From contig NZ_CP022527.1 of assembly GCF_002237445.1 (NCBI RefSeq), positions 248,001-312,000 on the forward strand: a stretch of 64,000 nt of DNA. The letters run 5' to 3'. The position numbers and the translations under genes are program-made. The stretch comes from Neisseria sp. KEM232. GTDB lineage: Bacteria; Pseudomonadota; Gammaproteobacteria; Burkholderiales; Neisseriaceae. The notes beneath the pieces were generated by a model. It was not told where the DNA came from. It made no database searches and saw only the letters and a list, made by a program, of their open reading frames with translations. Shown here piece by piece: positions 55,701-62,998 of the stretch (position 1 is its first letter; each line of letters starts with the position of its first letter).

Positions 55701-55967
55701 CGAGCCCGAGCCGCTGCTGTCGGCGCTGGTGGACATATAGTCCAAACCTTCCACGCCGTTCATATTGCGCTCGATAACGGCCAGCACGCTGTCTTCCATC
55801 ACCTGCGCCGACGCGCCCGGATAGACGGCCTGCAGCGAAATGGTGGGCGCGCCCACGCTGGGATACTGCGACACCGGCAGATTCATGATGCCGATAACGC
55901 CCGCCAGAATAATAAATATCGCGATTACCCACGCGAAAATGGGACGGTCGATAAAAAACTTAGCCAT
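52758..55967 (-). CDS. mtrD: RND multidrug efflux transporter MtrD
   Basis: Inner-membrane proton-driven pump for hydrophobic drugs, bile salts and antimicrobial peptides. The 1069-aa protein has 12 membrane helices in the usual 1+5+1+5 pattern with two large periplasmic loops. The proton-relay residues are visible: the Asp pair in GIVVDDAIVVVEAVERIM (helix 4) and the Lys in GLSAKNAILIIEFAKDL (helix 10). N-terminus MAKFFIDRPIFAWVIAIFIIL is family-typical. Ends with an acidic-His tail. Starts 11 bp after mtrC with AAGGAATG upstream. Confidence 0.96.
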   Translation of the reverse strand: MAKFFIDRPIFAWVIAIFIILAGVIGIMNLPVSQYPSVGAPTISLQAVYPGASAQVMEDSVLAVIERNMNGVEGLDYMSTSADSSGSGSVTLTFTPETDENFAQVEVQNKLSEVLSQLPATVQQNGVTVSKSRSNFLMVLMMSSESMTTEEIADYVERNIKPEIQRVEGVGTARLFGSQRAMRVWIDPKKLQNFNLSVAEVNAAISAQNVQISAGSIGALPNVAGQTIYATITAEGQLSTAEQFGNIIVRANTDGSNVYLKDVASINLGSQDYSTSTKLKGKPAVGMAVMLSNKGNAMATAAAVRARMDELKRFFPNDMTWSAPYDTSKFVSISIEKVVHTLIETIVLVFIVMYLFLQNFRYTLIPTIVVPISLLGAFACLQYLGMSINVLTMFAMVLVIGIVVDDAIVVVEAVERIMSEEGLPPKAATKKAMSQISGAIVGITAVLISVFVPLLFFSGAQGKIFTQFAATMAIAIGFSAFFALSLTPALCATLLKPIPKGHHIEKKGFFGWFNRTFSKTTHGYEGWVAKLMKRGVPMIAVYIALAGVAGVLYKNIPTSFLPQEDQGSLMMMVQLPAGATKERTDETMKVVDEVLQNMPEVDTYLTVSGFSFGGSGQNMGFGFITLKDWSERTDPMSGAAAVSGKITGALMGSIKDGFGIAINPPAIMELGTSSGFELYLQDRNNNGHEALLAKRNELMNKMRQNPMFDASAVRASGLEDAPQLKLEIDRAAAAAQGIDFSSVRTVLATALSSSYINDFPNNGRLQRVIVQADAASRMQPEDILALTVPNSSGVAVPLSAFVSAKWENGMQQSVRFNGYPAMKLEGAAASGYSTGQVMAEAQRLVNELEGGYSLEWAGQSREEVKGNSQTYLVYGLAILAVFLVLAALYESWSVPLAVILVVPLGFLGIVLGVTGRNGFLAIFGVPPQYLNDIYFKVGMITVIGLSAKNAILIIEFAKDLQAQGMNAVKAALRAAHLRFRPIIMTSFAFILGVVPLFFASGASSASQRAIGTTVLSGMLVGTILSVFLVPLFYVAVRKIFKPSAHELELAHQHALEAGVSAEDEPHDRH

Positions 55968-55978
55968 GTGCGCATTCC

Positions 55979-57295
55979 TTATTTGGCGGCAGACGCAGCG
56001 GCGGGTTTGGCTTCGGAGGCCGTCTGAACGGCTTCTTCGGGCGCGGAGGCAGGCGCGTCTTTCGCACCTTCCTGCGGCTTGGCCTGCGGCGCGGCCTGGG
56101 CGGCGGCGTTTTCAGACGGCCTCACCCATTCTTTGGGCGTCACCTTTTTCGACCCGGTTTGCGCGCCCATCATTGCGGCGATGGTCGTACCGGCCACCAC
56201 CACCTTGTCGCCTGCTTTGAGGCCGTCTGAAACAATCCAGTCGCCGTTTTGCTGCGCGGCGACGGTGACCACGCGCGGCTCGAGCTCGCTCTGCGCGTTC
56301 ACCACCATCACGGTGTCCTTCTGTCCGCGCGTTACCGCCTGCTGCGGCACGGCGAAACCGCCCTTGATAACCGACTGCGCCATCACGGCGCGCACATACA
56401 GGTTGGGCAGCAGGATGTTTTGCGGATTGGGCACGATAACACGCAGCTTCACCTGTCCCGTCGTTTCGCTGACCGTGGTGTCGGCAAACATCAGATAGCC
56501 TTTTTCGCCATAGGTCGAGCCGTCTTCAAACTTGATGTCCACTTCGATGCGTCCGTTCACCGGCTGCACCTTGCCTTCGGCAATCTGCCGGCGCAGCTTC
56601 ATGATTTCCGTTGCCGACTGGGTCACATTGGCATACATCGGATCGGTCTGCTTGATATTGGCCATCGCCGTGGTGTCGCCCGCACCCACCAGCGCGCCTT
56701 CGGACACGTTCGACTGGCCGATGAAACCGGAAATCGGCGCGGTGACACGGGCGTAGTTGACATTAATCTGCGCCGAACGGATGGCCGCCTTGGCCGCTTT
56801 CACGCTGGCGTCGGCCGAACGTTTGGCGCTGACGGCGGCGTCGTATTCCTGACGGCTGATGGCGTCGGCCTCAACCAGCGGACGGTAGCGCGCCACATCG
56901 GCATTGGCTTTGGCCTGCGCCGCCTCGGCGGAAGCGAGCTGGGCGCGCGCGCTTTCCAGCGAAGCCAGATAGGACGCGTCTTCCAACTGGTAGAGCGGCT
57001 GGCCTTCGCGTACGAAGCTGCCTTCCTGGAACAGGCGGCGTTTGACGATGCCGCCCACCTGCGGACGCACGTCGGCCGAGCGTACGGCTTCCAAACGGCC
57101 GGGCAGTTCGACGCCGATTTCGATATCCTGAGGCTGCACAGTCAACACTTCCACCGCCGGCGCGGGCATTTGCTGCTGCGCCTGCTTACCGCCGCCTTGT
57201 TGCGCTTCCTGCGTACCTTTTCCGCCGCCGCAGGCCGTCAGAGCCAGCAGCACGGCGGCGGCCAGAGCCGCCGGACGCCATATATTCCGTATCAT
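55979..57295 (-). CDS. mtrC: Membrane-fusion protein MtrC
   Basis: Periplasmic adaptor joining MtrD to MtrE. The 438-aa protein is a lipoprotein (AVLLALTACGGG, Cys21) with a lipoyl/hairpin region (VGGIVKRRLFQEGSFVREGQPLYQLEDASY...), beta-barrel and membrane-proximal domains. Gonococcal MtrC is about 412 aa; the extra length is an Ala/Pro-rich tail after residue 390. Three DUS are in frame: VSDGLKAG, VRPSENAAA and EAVQTAS, the latter two in that tail. First gene of mtrCDE, divergent from mtrR. The ribosome site is weak. Confidence 0.95.
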   Translation of the reverse strand: MIRNIWRPAALAAAVLLALTACGGGKGTQEAQQGGGKQAQQQMPAPAVEVLTVQPQDIEIGVELPGRLEAVRSADVRPQVGGIVKRRLFQEGSFVREGQPLYQLEDASYLASLESARAQLASAEAAQAKANADVARYRPLVEADAISRQEYDAAVSAKRSADASVKAAKAAIRSAQINVNYARVTAPISGFIGQSNVSEGALVGAGDTTAMANIKQTDPMYANVTQSATEIMKLRRQIAEGKVQPVNGRIEVDIKFEDGSTYGEKGYLMFADTTVSETTGQVKLRVIVPNPQNILLPNLYVRAVMAQSVIKGGFAVPQQAVTRGQKDTVMVVNAQSELEPRVVTVAAQQNGDWIVSDGLKAGDKVVVAGTTIAAMMGAQTGSKKVTPKEWVRPSENAAAQAAPQAKPQEGAKDAPASAPEEAVQTASEAKPAAASAAK

Positions 57296-57341
57296 GGTGT
57301 TCTATCCTTCATCTTTTTGACGTTAAATAAAAATAAACTGT

Positions 57342-57376
57342 GGCAGGCCGTCTGAAACCCTTTCAGACGGCCTGCC
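57342..57376. repeat. DUS palindrome in the mtrC leader
   Basis: GGCAGGCCGTCTGAAA (57342-57357) and its exact complement at 57361-57376, separated by CCC. It lies in the 5' leader of mtrC, about 45-80 nt upstream of the start codon. Confidence 0.8.
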
Positions 57377-57395
57377 GAACCTTGTTAGGGCGCGG

Positions 57396-57424
57396 ATTAT
57401 ACATACAGCCTTGAATGTAATAAA
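57396..57424 (-). promoter_or_regulatory. Candidate mtrCDE promoter
   Basis: On the minus strand TATAAT at 57401-57396 with a poor -35 (TTTATT) 17 bp upstream. It overlaps the mtrR promoter region in the opposite direction, the arrangement known in gonococcus. Confidence 0.5.
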
Positions 57425-57439
57425 AGCGGAATCTATAAT
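57411..57439 (+). promoter_or_regulatory. mtrR promoter
   Basis: TTGAAT (57411-57416), 17-bp spacer, TATAAT (57434-57439). The spacer and -10 of mtrR overlap the -35 region of the opposing mtrCDE promoter. No 13-bp inverted repeat like the gonococcal one was found in the spacer. Confidence 0.7.
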
Positions 57440-57588
57440 GCGCGCCGTTTTTTTACACTTTTTCAGGGTGTGCCGACATTCGCTGCCAAACCCCCAATAA
57501 CGCCGTTTGGGGAAATTCCGGTTTTTTCAGACGGCCTTTCGCATTTCGCAAGCCGAATGCCGGCACACCCTGCAACAACGTCTCCCCA

Positions 57589-58212
57589 ATGCGCAAAACC
57601 AAAGCCGAAGCCCAAAAAACCCGCGAGCAACTTTTGCAGTCCGCCCTCGACACCTTCCTCGAAAACGGCGTTTCCCGCACCTCGCTTGCCGCCATCGCCC
57701 GCAACGCCGGCGTCACGCGCGGCGCGCTCTACTGGCATTTCAAAAACAAAGAAGATTTGTTTGAAGCCCTGTTCCAACAGATTTTCGCCGACTGCGGCAC
57801 CTCCTTCGCCGCCTGCCTCGAACAGCCCGACCGCCGCAGCCTGCGCCGCATGTTCGTCGACATCTTCGACCACATCCAACACAACGCCCTGCACCGCCGC
57901 CTCATCATCATCCTCCACACCAAATGTGAGTTCACCGAAGAAACCCGGCCGATTATGGCGGCGCACCAAAAATACATCGGCCTGTGGGAACAGCAGCTGC
58001 GCCGCATCCTCGAAACCTGCACCGACGGCGGCGAACTGCCCGCCGACCTCGACATCAACCTCGCCGTCCACTACCTGCACGCCGTCACCTGCGGCCTGAT
58101 CGACATATGGGTGTACGAACAGCAAACCAACCTTGCCGCCCTCGTCCCGCCCATCATCGACGCCGCCATCCACACCCTGCAACACAGCCCCGCCCTGCGT
58201 CAGGCCGTCTGA
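57589..58212 (+). CDS. mtrR: TetR-family repressor MtrR
   Basis: Represses the divergent mtrCDE operon. The 207-aa protein begins MRKTKAEAQKTREQLLQSAL and has the TetR HTH with SRTSLAAIARNAGVTRGALYWHFKNKEDLFEAL (residues about 27-60; YWHFKNKEDLF is the AcrR/MtrR signature). The ligand domain follows with a ~9-helix profile; length is close to gonococcal MtrR (210). The position 5' to mtrC supports the name. The gene ends CAG GCC GTC TGA, so a DUS supplies the stop. Confidence 0.92.
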   Translation: MRKTKAEAQKTREQLLQSALDTFLENGVSRTSLAAIARNAGVTRGALYWHFKNKEDLFEALFQQIFADCGTSFAACLEQPDRRSLRRMFVDIFDHIQHNALHRRLIIILHTKCEFTEETRPIMAAHQKYIGLWEQQLRRILETCTDGGELPADLDINLAVHYLHAVTCGLIDIWVYEQQTNLAALVPPIIDAAIHTLQHSPALRQAV

Positions 58213-58238
58213 AAGCGCATCCATATAGAAAGAATCCC

Positions 58239-59063
58239 ATGACCAACCCCGCCCGCCCCCGCCTGATACAGGTGCAAAGCAGCACCGCCCTCGGCAAAAA
58301 CATGCGCCGCATCGTCTTTTGCAGCCCCGAGCTGGCCGACTACCCCTGCGAAAGCAACGGCGTTCCCTTCAAACTCCTCCTGCCACAGCCCGGCCAAAGC
58401 ACGCCGAAACTGCCCGACAGCTTTGAAAACGGCCGCCCAAAATGGCAAAGGCCGTCTGAAAAACCGCTTACCCGCACCTACACCGTGCGCCATTTCGACC
58501 GCGCCGCGCAAACCCTCACCGTCGATTTCGTCCTGCACGGCGAACACGGCCCCGCCGCTGCCTTCGCCGCCCGCGCCCAAGCGGGCGACACCGTCGGCAT
58601 CGCCGCCCCCAAACGCGGCGCGATGCTCAAACCCGCCGCCGAATACCTGATGGCCGCCGACCTCACCGCCCTGCCCGCCGTCGCCGCCATGCTCGAAGAA
58701 ATGGCGCACAGCCGTCCCGACGCGCAGGGCAGAGTCTTCCTGCTGCTGCCCGACGAAGCCGACCTGCCCGAACTCGTCCGCCCCGCAGGCATCACCGTCA
58801 CCCCCTTTATCGGCGGCGCGGAACAAAACGACGCCATCGCCGCCGCCGTAGCGCAATCGCGCCCGACAAACGCCGACTGCCAAATCTGGTTTGCCGCCGA
58901 AGCCGCCCTGGTCGCCGCCCTGCGCCCCATCGCCCGCCAAGACTGGCAACTGCCGCCCGCCCGCTGCTACGCCGTCCCCTACTGGCGGCAAGGCGAAGCC
59001 GAAGAAGCCTACCACCAACAGCGCCACGCCTTTGTCGACAGCGACGGCGAAGAGGCCGTCTGA
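58239..59063 (+). CDS. Siderophore-interacting (ViuB-like) flavin reductase
   Basis: A 274-aa FAD-dependent protein of the SIP family that reduces ferric siderophores or other chelates in the cytoplasm. The FAD-binding RTYTVRHFD (typical R-x-Y-T-x-R) and the GDTVGIAAPKRGAML segment are present; the C-terminal NADPH domain shows YLMAADLTALPAVAAMLEEM and WFAAEAALVAALR. A DUS just before RTYTVR encodes RPSEKPL, and another forms the EEAV-stop. 26 bp after mtrR, so possibly cotranscribed. Confidence 0.88.
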   Translation: MTNPARPRLIQVQSSTALGKNMRRIVFCSPELADYPCESNGVPFKLLLPQPGQSTPKLPDSFENGRPKWQRPSEKPLTRTYTVRHFDRAAQTLTVDFVLHGEHGPAAAFAARAQAGDTVGIAAPKRGAMLKPAAEYLMAADLTALPAVAAMLEEMAHSRPDAQGRVFLLLPDEADLPELVRPAGITVTPFIGGAEQNDAIAAAVAQSRPTNADCQIWFAAEAALVAALRPIARQDWQLPPARCYAVPYWRQGEAEEAYHQQRHAFVDSDGEEAV

Positions 59064-59095
59064 AAGCAGGGTTTCAACAGCCGCCATGCAACGAG

Positions 59096-59145
59096 AGGCC
59101 GTCTGAAAGCGAAGCTTCAACGAAGTTAAAACCTTTCAGACGGCC
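59096..59145 (+). terminator. DUS - core motif - inverted DUS after the SIP gene
   Basis: Best copy of the recurrent unit: AG-DUS, then GCGAAGCTTCAACGAAGTT and AAAACC, then inverse DUS. The motif sits in the loop of the potential hairpin. Confidence 0.7.
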
Positions 59146-59222
59146 TCTTGCCGTTTTCCCGCCGCCGACACGCGCCATCGGCTACAATCCCGCCCCGAAC
59201 ACAAAAGGCCGTCTGAAAAAAC

Positions 59223-61358
59223 ATGCTCACCGACTTGGAAAAAAACGCCATCCGCGACCACTACCGCGCCATCTCCGAAAACCTGCCGCAGTTCCGCCCG
59301 CGCGCGGCGCAGCGGCAGATGATCGCGGCGGTGGCCAACGCCTTCTCGCGCAGCAAAACCCGCGCCGAAGGCGAAGAGCCGCCCAAGCGCGAAGGCGAGA
59401 GCATCGCCGTGATCGAAGGGCCGACCGGCGTGGGCAAATCCCTGTCCTACCTGCTGGCGGGCGGCATCATGGCGCAGACGCGCGGCAAACGCCTCATCGT
59501 GTCCAGCGCCACCGTCGCCCTGCAAGAGCAGCTCGTCCACCGCGACCTGCCCTTTCTCGTCGGCAACAGCGGCCTGGAACTCACCTTCGCCCTGGCCAAA
59601 GGGCGCGGCCGCTACCTCTGCCCCTACAAGCTCTACCAGCTCACGCAAACCCACGCCCAGGGTACGCTCGCCGGTTTCGACCGCCCGCCCTCCGTCTTGT
59701 GGGACAACAAACCCAGCGCCTCGGATCTGCACACCCTCAACAGCATCGCCGACGAATTTTCCGCCCGCCGCTTCAACGGCGACCGCGACGAGTGGCCGGA
59801 AAAAATCCCCGACCCGCTCTGGCAGCAAGTCACCAACGACCGCCACGGCTGCCTGAAAAACGCCTGTCCCAACCGCGCCGAATGCCCCTTCTACCTCGCC
59901 CGCGACACCCTCGAAACGGTAGACGTCGTCGTCGCCAACCACGACCTGCTGCTCTCCGACATCGCCATGGGCGGCGGCGTCATCCTGCCCGCCCCCGAAA
60001 ACAGCTTCTACTGCATCGACGAAGCGCACCACCTCGCCAAAAAAGCCGTCAGCCGCTTCGCCGCCGAACACTCCCTCAACCAAGCCCTGTGGATGCTCGA
60101 CAAACTGCCGCCCGTGCTCGACCGCGTCGTCGGCCTCACCGACAAAAACGAAACCGGCAGCCTTGCCGACGAAGCCGCCGCCTCCCTGCTCGACAGCCTC
60201 AACGAATGGCAGTTCCACCTCGGCAGCGAACCCGCGCTCGATCTGCCCGACGACGGCTCCGACCCCGTCTGGCTGTGGCAGGACGGCAAAATCCCCGACG
60301 GCCTCGACCTCCTCGTCGCCAACACCGCCGCCGCCGCCCGCGCCCTCGCCAAACACATCGTCCAACTCAACGACGCCCTCTCCGCCGCCCGCCGCGACAA
60401 AGACCAAGACAGCGCCCTTATCGACCGCACCACCACCGAGTTCGGCATCTTCGTCGCCCGCAGCGAACAAACCGCCGACGTGTGGGAACTGCTCGCCACC
60501 GCCACCCCCGAAGGCGGCGAACCGCTGGCCAAATGGATAGAGCGGCGCGTCGGCGACAAAAACGACTACCACTTCCACGCCTCCCCCATCTCCGGCGCCG
60601 CCACCCTCGCCAACGGCCTGTGGCGGCGTGCCGCCGGCGCCATCCTCACCTCCGCCACCCTGCGCTCGCTCAACAGCTTCGATCTGCTGCTGCGCCAAAC
60701 CGGCCTTGTCTGGCTGCCCGACACCGAAACCCTCGCCCTCGACAGCCCCTTCGACTTCCCCAAACAGGGCGAACTCTACATCCCGCCCCTGTCCGCCAGC
60801 CCCAAACAGCCCGCCGAACACACCGCCGCCGTCATCGAATGGCTGCCCAAACTCGTCTCCGCCGCCGAACCCGTCGGCACACTCGTCCTCTTCACCTCGC
60901 GCAAACAAATGAACGAAGTCGCCATGCGCCTGCCCGAAGACTACCTGCCGCTCATTTTGGTGCAGGGCGAAATCCCCAAAGCCGTCCTCCTCGAAAAACA
61001 CCGCGCCGCCCTCGCCGACGGCCGCGCCAGCATCATCTTCGGCCTCGACAGCTTCGCCGAAGGGCTCGACCTGCCGGGCGAAGCCTGCGTCCACGTCGTC
61101 ATCGTCAAACTGCCCTTCTCCATGCCCGACAACCCCATTGAAAAAACGCAAAACCGCTGGATAGAACAGCGCGGCGGCAACCCCTTCATCGAAGTCACCG
61201 TGCCCGAAGCCGGCATCAAACTCGTCCAGGCCGCCGGCCGCCTCATCCGTACCGAAAGCGACTACGGCCGCGTCACCATCCTCGACAACCGCGTCCTCAC
61301 CCAACGCTACGGCCGCCAACTCCTCGCCTGCCTGCCCCCCTTCAAACGTATAGGCTGA
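59223..61358 (+). CDS. dinG: ATP-dependent DNA helicase DinG
   Basis: Superfamily 2 Fe-S helicase that unwinds R-loops and forked DNA. The 711-aa protein has Walker A EGPTGVGKSLSYL near residue 65, four candidate Fe-S cysteines (GRYLCPYKL, then CLKNACPNRAECPFYLA), the DEAH-type box CIDEAHHLA, and C-terminal motif VI QAAGRLIRTESDYG. FGLDSFAEGLDLPG precedes it. Length matches DinG (about 715). It stands alone; the upstream DUS gives the leader. Confidence 0.94.
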   Translation: MLTDLEKNAIRDHYRAISENLPQFRPRAAQRQMIAAVANAFSRSKTRAEGEEPPKREGESIAVIEGPTGVGKSLSYLLAGGIMAQTRGKRLIVSSATVALQEQLVHRDLPFLVGNSGLELTFALAKGRGRYLCPYKLYQLTQTHAQGTLAGFDRPPSVLWDNKPSASDLHTLNSIADEFSARRFNGDRDEWPEKIPDPLWQQVTNDRHGCLKNACPNRAECPFYLARDTLETVDVVVANHDLLLSDIAMGGGVILPAPENSFYCIDEAHHLAKKAVSRFAAEHSLNQALWMLDKLPPVLDRVVGLTDKNETGSLADEAAASLLDSLNEWQFHLGSEPALDLPDDGSDPVWLWQDGKIPDGLDLLVANTAAAARALAKHIVQLNDALSAARRDKDQDSALIDRTTTEFGIFVARSEQTADVWELLATATPEGGEPLAKWIERRVGDKNDYHFHASPISGAATLANGLWRRAAGAILTSATLRSLNSFDLLLRQTGLVWLPDTETLALDSPFDFPKQGELYIPPLSASPKQPAEHTAAVIEWLPKLVSAAEPVGTLVLFTSRKQMNEVAMRLPEDYLPLILVQGEIPKAVLLEKHRAALADGRASIIFGLDSFAEGLDLPGEACVHVVIVKLPFSMPDNPIEKTQNRWIEQRGGNPFIEVTVPEAGIKLVQAAGRLIRTESDYGRVTILDNRVLTQRYGRQLLACLPPFKRIG

Positions 61359-61366
61359 ACGGCAAG

Positions 61367-61405
61367 AGGCCGTCTGAAAGTGAGAAATGGGCTTTCAGAC
61401 GGCCT
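61367..61405. terminator. DUS inverted pair between convergent dinG and hlyD
   Basis: AGGCCGTCTGAAAG and its complement, serving dinG on the plus and possibly hlyD on the minus strand. Confidence 0.7.
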
Positions 61406-61424
61406 TCAATTATCGGTATATCGT

Positions 61425-62858
61425 TTACCGTTCGCGCAAACTCTCATCCACTTTGGTCTGTAGAGGACTGAGCAAATAATCAATCACCCGCCGTTTGCCG
61501 GTTTTAATTTCGGCGGTGATGTTCATGCCGCCGGTCAGATTGACTTTCTGCCCGTCTATCATCAGGTAGTTTTTGTCGAGCGCAACGGTTACGGCGAATA
61601 CCAGACCCAGTTTTTCATGTTCCACCGCATCGAAGCTGACATTTTTCACTTTGCCGGTAAGATAGCCGTAGCGTGTATAAGGGAAGGATTCGATTTTGAT
61701 AACCGCATCCTGTCCTGCTTTGACAAAGCCGATATCTTTGTTCGGCAGTAGTGCTTCGATTTCCATCTGCTCTTCGTCAGGCACTACCACCATAATCGGC
61801 TGGGCGGCGGTAACCACGCCGCCTATGGTATGGGTAGCCAGCTGCTGCACGGTGCCGTTGACGGGGGAATCGAGCTTCATCAGCTCCTTACGCCGGCGGG
61901 CTTTTTCGGTCTGGCTGTCGAGCTGGGCAATTTGTTCATCGGCCTGACGCAAAGCATCAAGCGTGTCGCGTTTTAGCGTTTGGGTATTGAGAACACGGTT
62001 TTGCTGAGCCTGACGGATGCTCTCGTCGATTTCGCGCATCTGGCTTTTTTGGCCGGCGAGATCGTTGCGGTTTTGGATAAGCTTGCTTTCCTGCTCGTAA
62101 TACGCGTGTTGGGAGACGAAGTTTTCCGCCAGCAGTTTTTTATAATCGGCAGTGCGTTTGCTTTCAATGCCGCTGATTTGTTCGAGTTTGCGCACTTGGG
62201 CAGCCGTTACCTGTTTTTCCGCTTCATGGCCGCGCAGGGCAGCCTGAAGCTGCATATCCTGTGCCGACCAGGTTTGGTACTGGTTTTGCGCCAAAACCTG
62301 CGCGGCGGCAAGTTCGCTTTCAGGAATCTGCCATTGCTGCGCCCGCTGTTTGTCCAGCTGCGGCAGCCGGTTTTGTTCCAATGCCGCCAGCACGGCTTCG
62401 TAGCGCAGTTTGTTTACCCGCGCTGCCCGCAGCGCTTCGGCAGACTGCACATAATCGGATTCGGAGCCGATGCCTTCCAGTTCAACCAGCGTCTGCCCGG
62501 CTTTGACGTGTTCGCCGTTTTGTACGGCGATTTTTTTGACTACGGCGGTTTCCAGCGGTTGGATGGTTTTACTGCGGCTGTTCGGAGCGGTTCTGCCTTC
62601 TGCCACCGCAACAATATCGATTTTTCCGACCAGCGCCCACAGCAGCGCCAAGAGCGCAAACAGCATAATCAGCCGTGCAGTCCATTTGGGTGCAGCCGAC
62701 AGCGGGGTTTCGACCAATTCCAGATGGGCGGGCAGAAAAGCACGCTCGTCCTTATCTCGCACCGGTGGATCAAGTTGGGCACGTACCGACCAAACATTGC
62801 GCCAAACAGTAAGATAACGGGAAAAAAATTCTTTATAGGCTTGGAAGCGGATACCCAT
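61425..62858 (-). CDS. hlyD: Type I secretion membrane-fusion protein HlyD
   Basis: Periplasmic adaptor linking the ABC exporter to the outer-membrane channel for RTX proteins. The 477-aa protein has a cytoplasmic head, one membrane helix (about residues 60-80, LIMLFALLALLWALVGKIDIV), long coiled coils (about 125-330) and the lipoyl/beta-barrel end (LDSPVNGTVQQLATHTIGGVVTAAQPIMVVVPDEEQMEIEALLPNKDIGFVKAGQ). E. coli HlyD is 478 aa. Start is ATG 62858 (MGIRFQAYKEFF); an earlier in-frame start extends into the leader. No hlyB is adjacent in the window. RTX gene lies just upstream on the same strand. Confidence 0.92.
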   Translation of the reverse strand: MGIRFQAYKEFFSRYLTVWRNVWSVRAQLDPPVRDKDERAFLPAHLELVETPLSAAPKWTARLIMLFALLALLWALVGKIDIVAVAEGRTAPNSRSKTIQPLETAVVKKIAVQNGEHVKAGQTLVELEGIGSESDYVQSAEALRAARVNKLRYEAVLAALEQNRLPQLDKQRAQQWQIPESELAAAQVLAQNQYQTWSAQDMQLQAALRGHEAEKQVTAAQVRKLEQISGIESKRTADYKKLLAENFVSQHAYYEQESKLIQNRNDLAGQKSQMREIDESIRQAQQNRVLNTQTLKRDTLDALRQADEQIAQLDSQTEKARRRKELMKLDSPVNGTVQQLATHTIGGVVTAAQPIMVVVPDEEQMEIEALLPNKDIGFVKAGQDAVIKIESFPYTRYGYLTGKVKNVSFDAVEHEKLGLVFAVTVALDKNYLMIDGQKVNLTGGMNITAEIKTGKRRVIDYLLSPLQTKVDESLRER

Positions 62859-62927
62859 GGCGGTAGTTTTGTAAAGATTTGACAAAAGTAGCACGATAAC
62901 ACAGCAGGTTGTGCATCTCAATAAAGA

Positions 62928-62960
62928 AAGCACACCCGCCAGCCTCTGACGAGTGTGCTT
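62928..62960 (-). terminator. Stem-loop between the RTX gene and hlyD
   Basis: On the minus strand AAGCACACTCG pairs with CGGGTGTGCTT (one G-T pair), 9-nt loop, then TCTTTATT. A degenerate DUS (AGACCGTGTGAAAA) lies just before it. Confidence 0.6.
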
Positions 62961-62998
62961 CTCACGAACCGTTTTCACACGGTCTTTTCAGTCTCTAT

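Noticed and set aside
59136..61319. Very long minus-strand frame opposite dinG
   Set aside because: Gly/Val/Phe-rich mirror of a high-GC gene; no motif, and dinG on the other strand has all helicase motifs.
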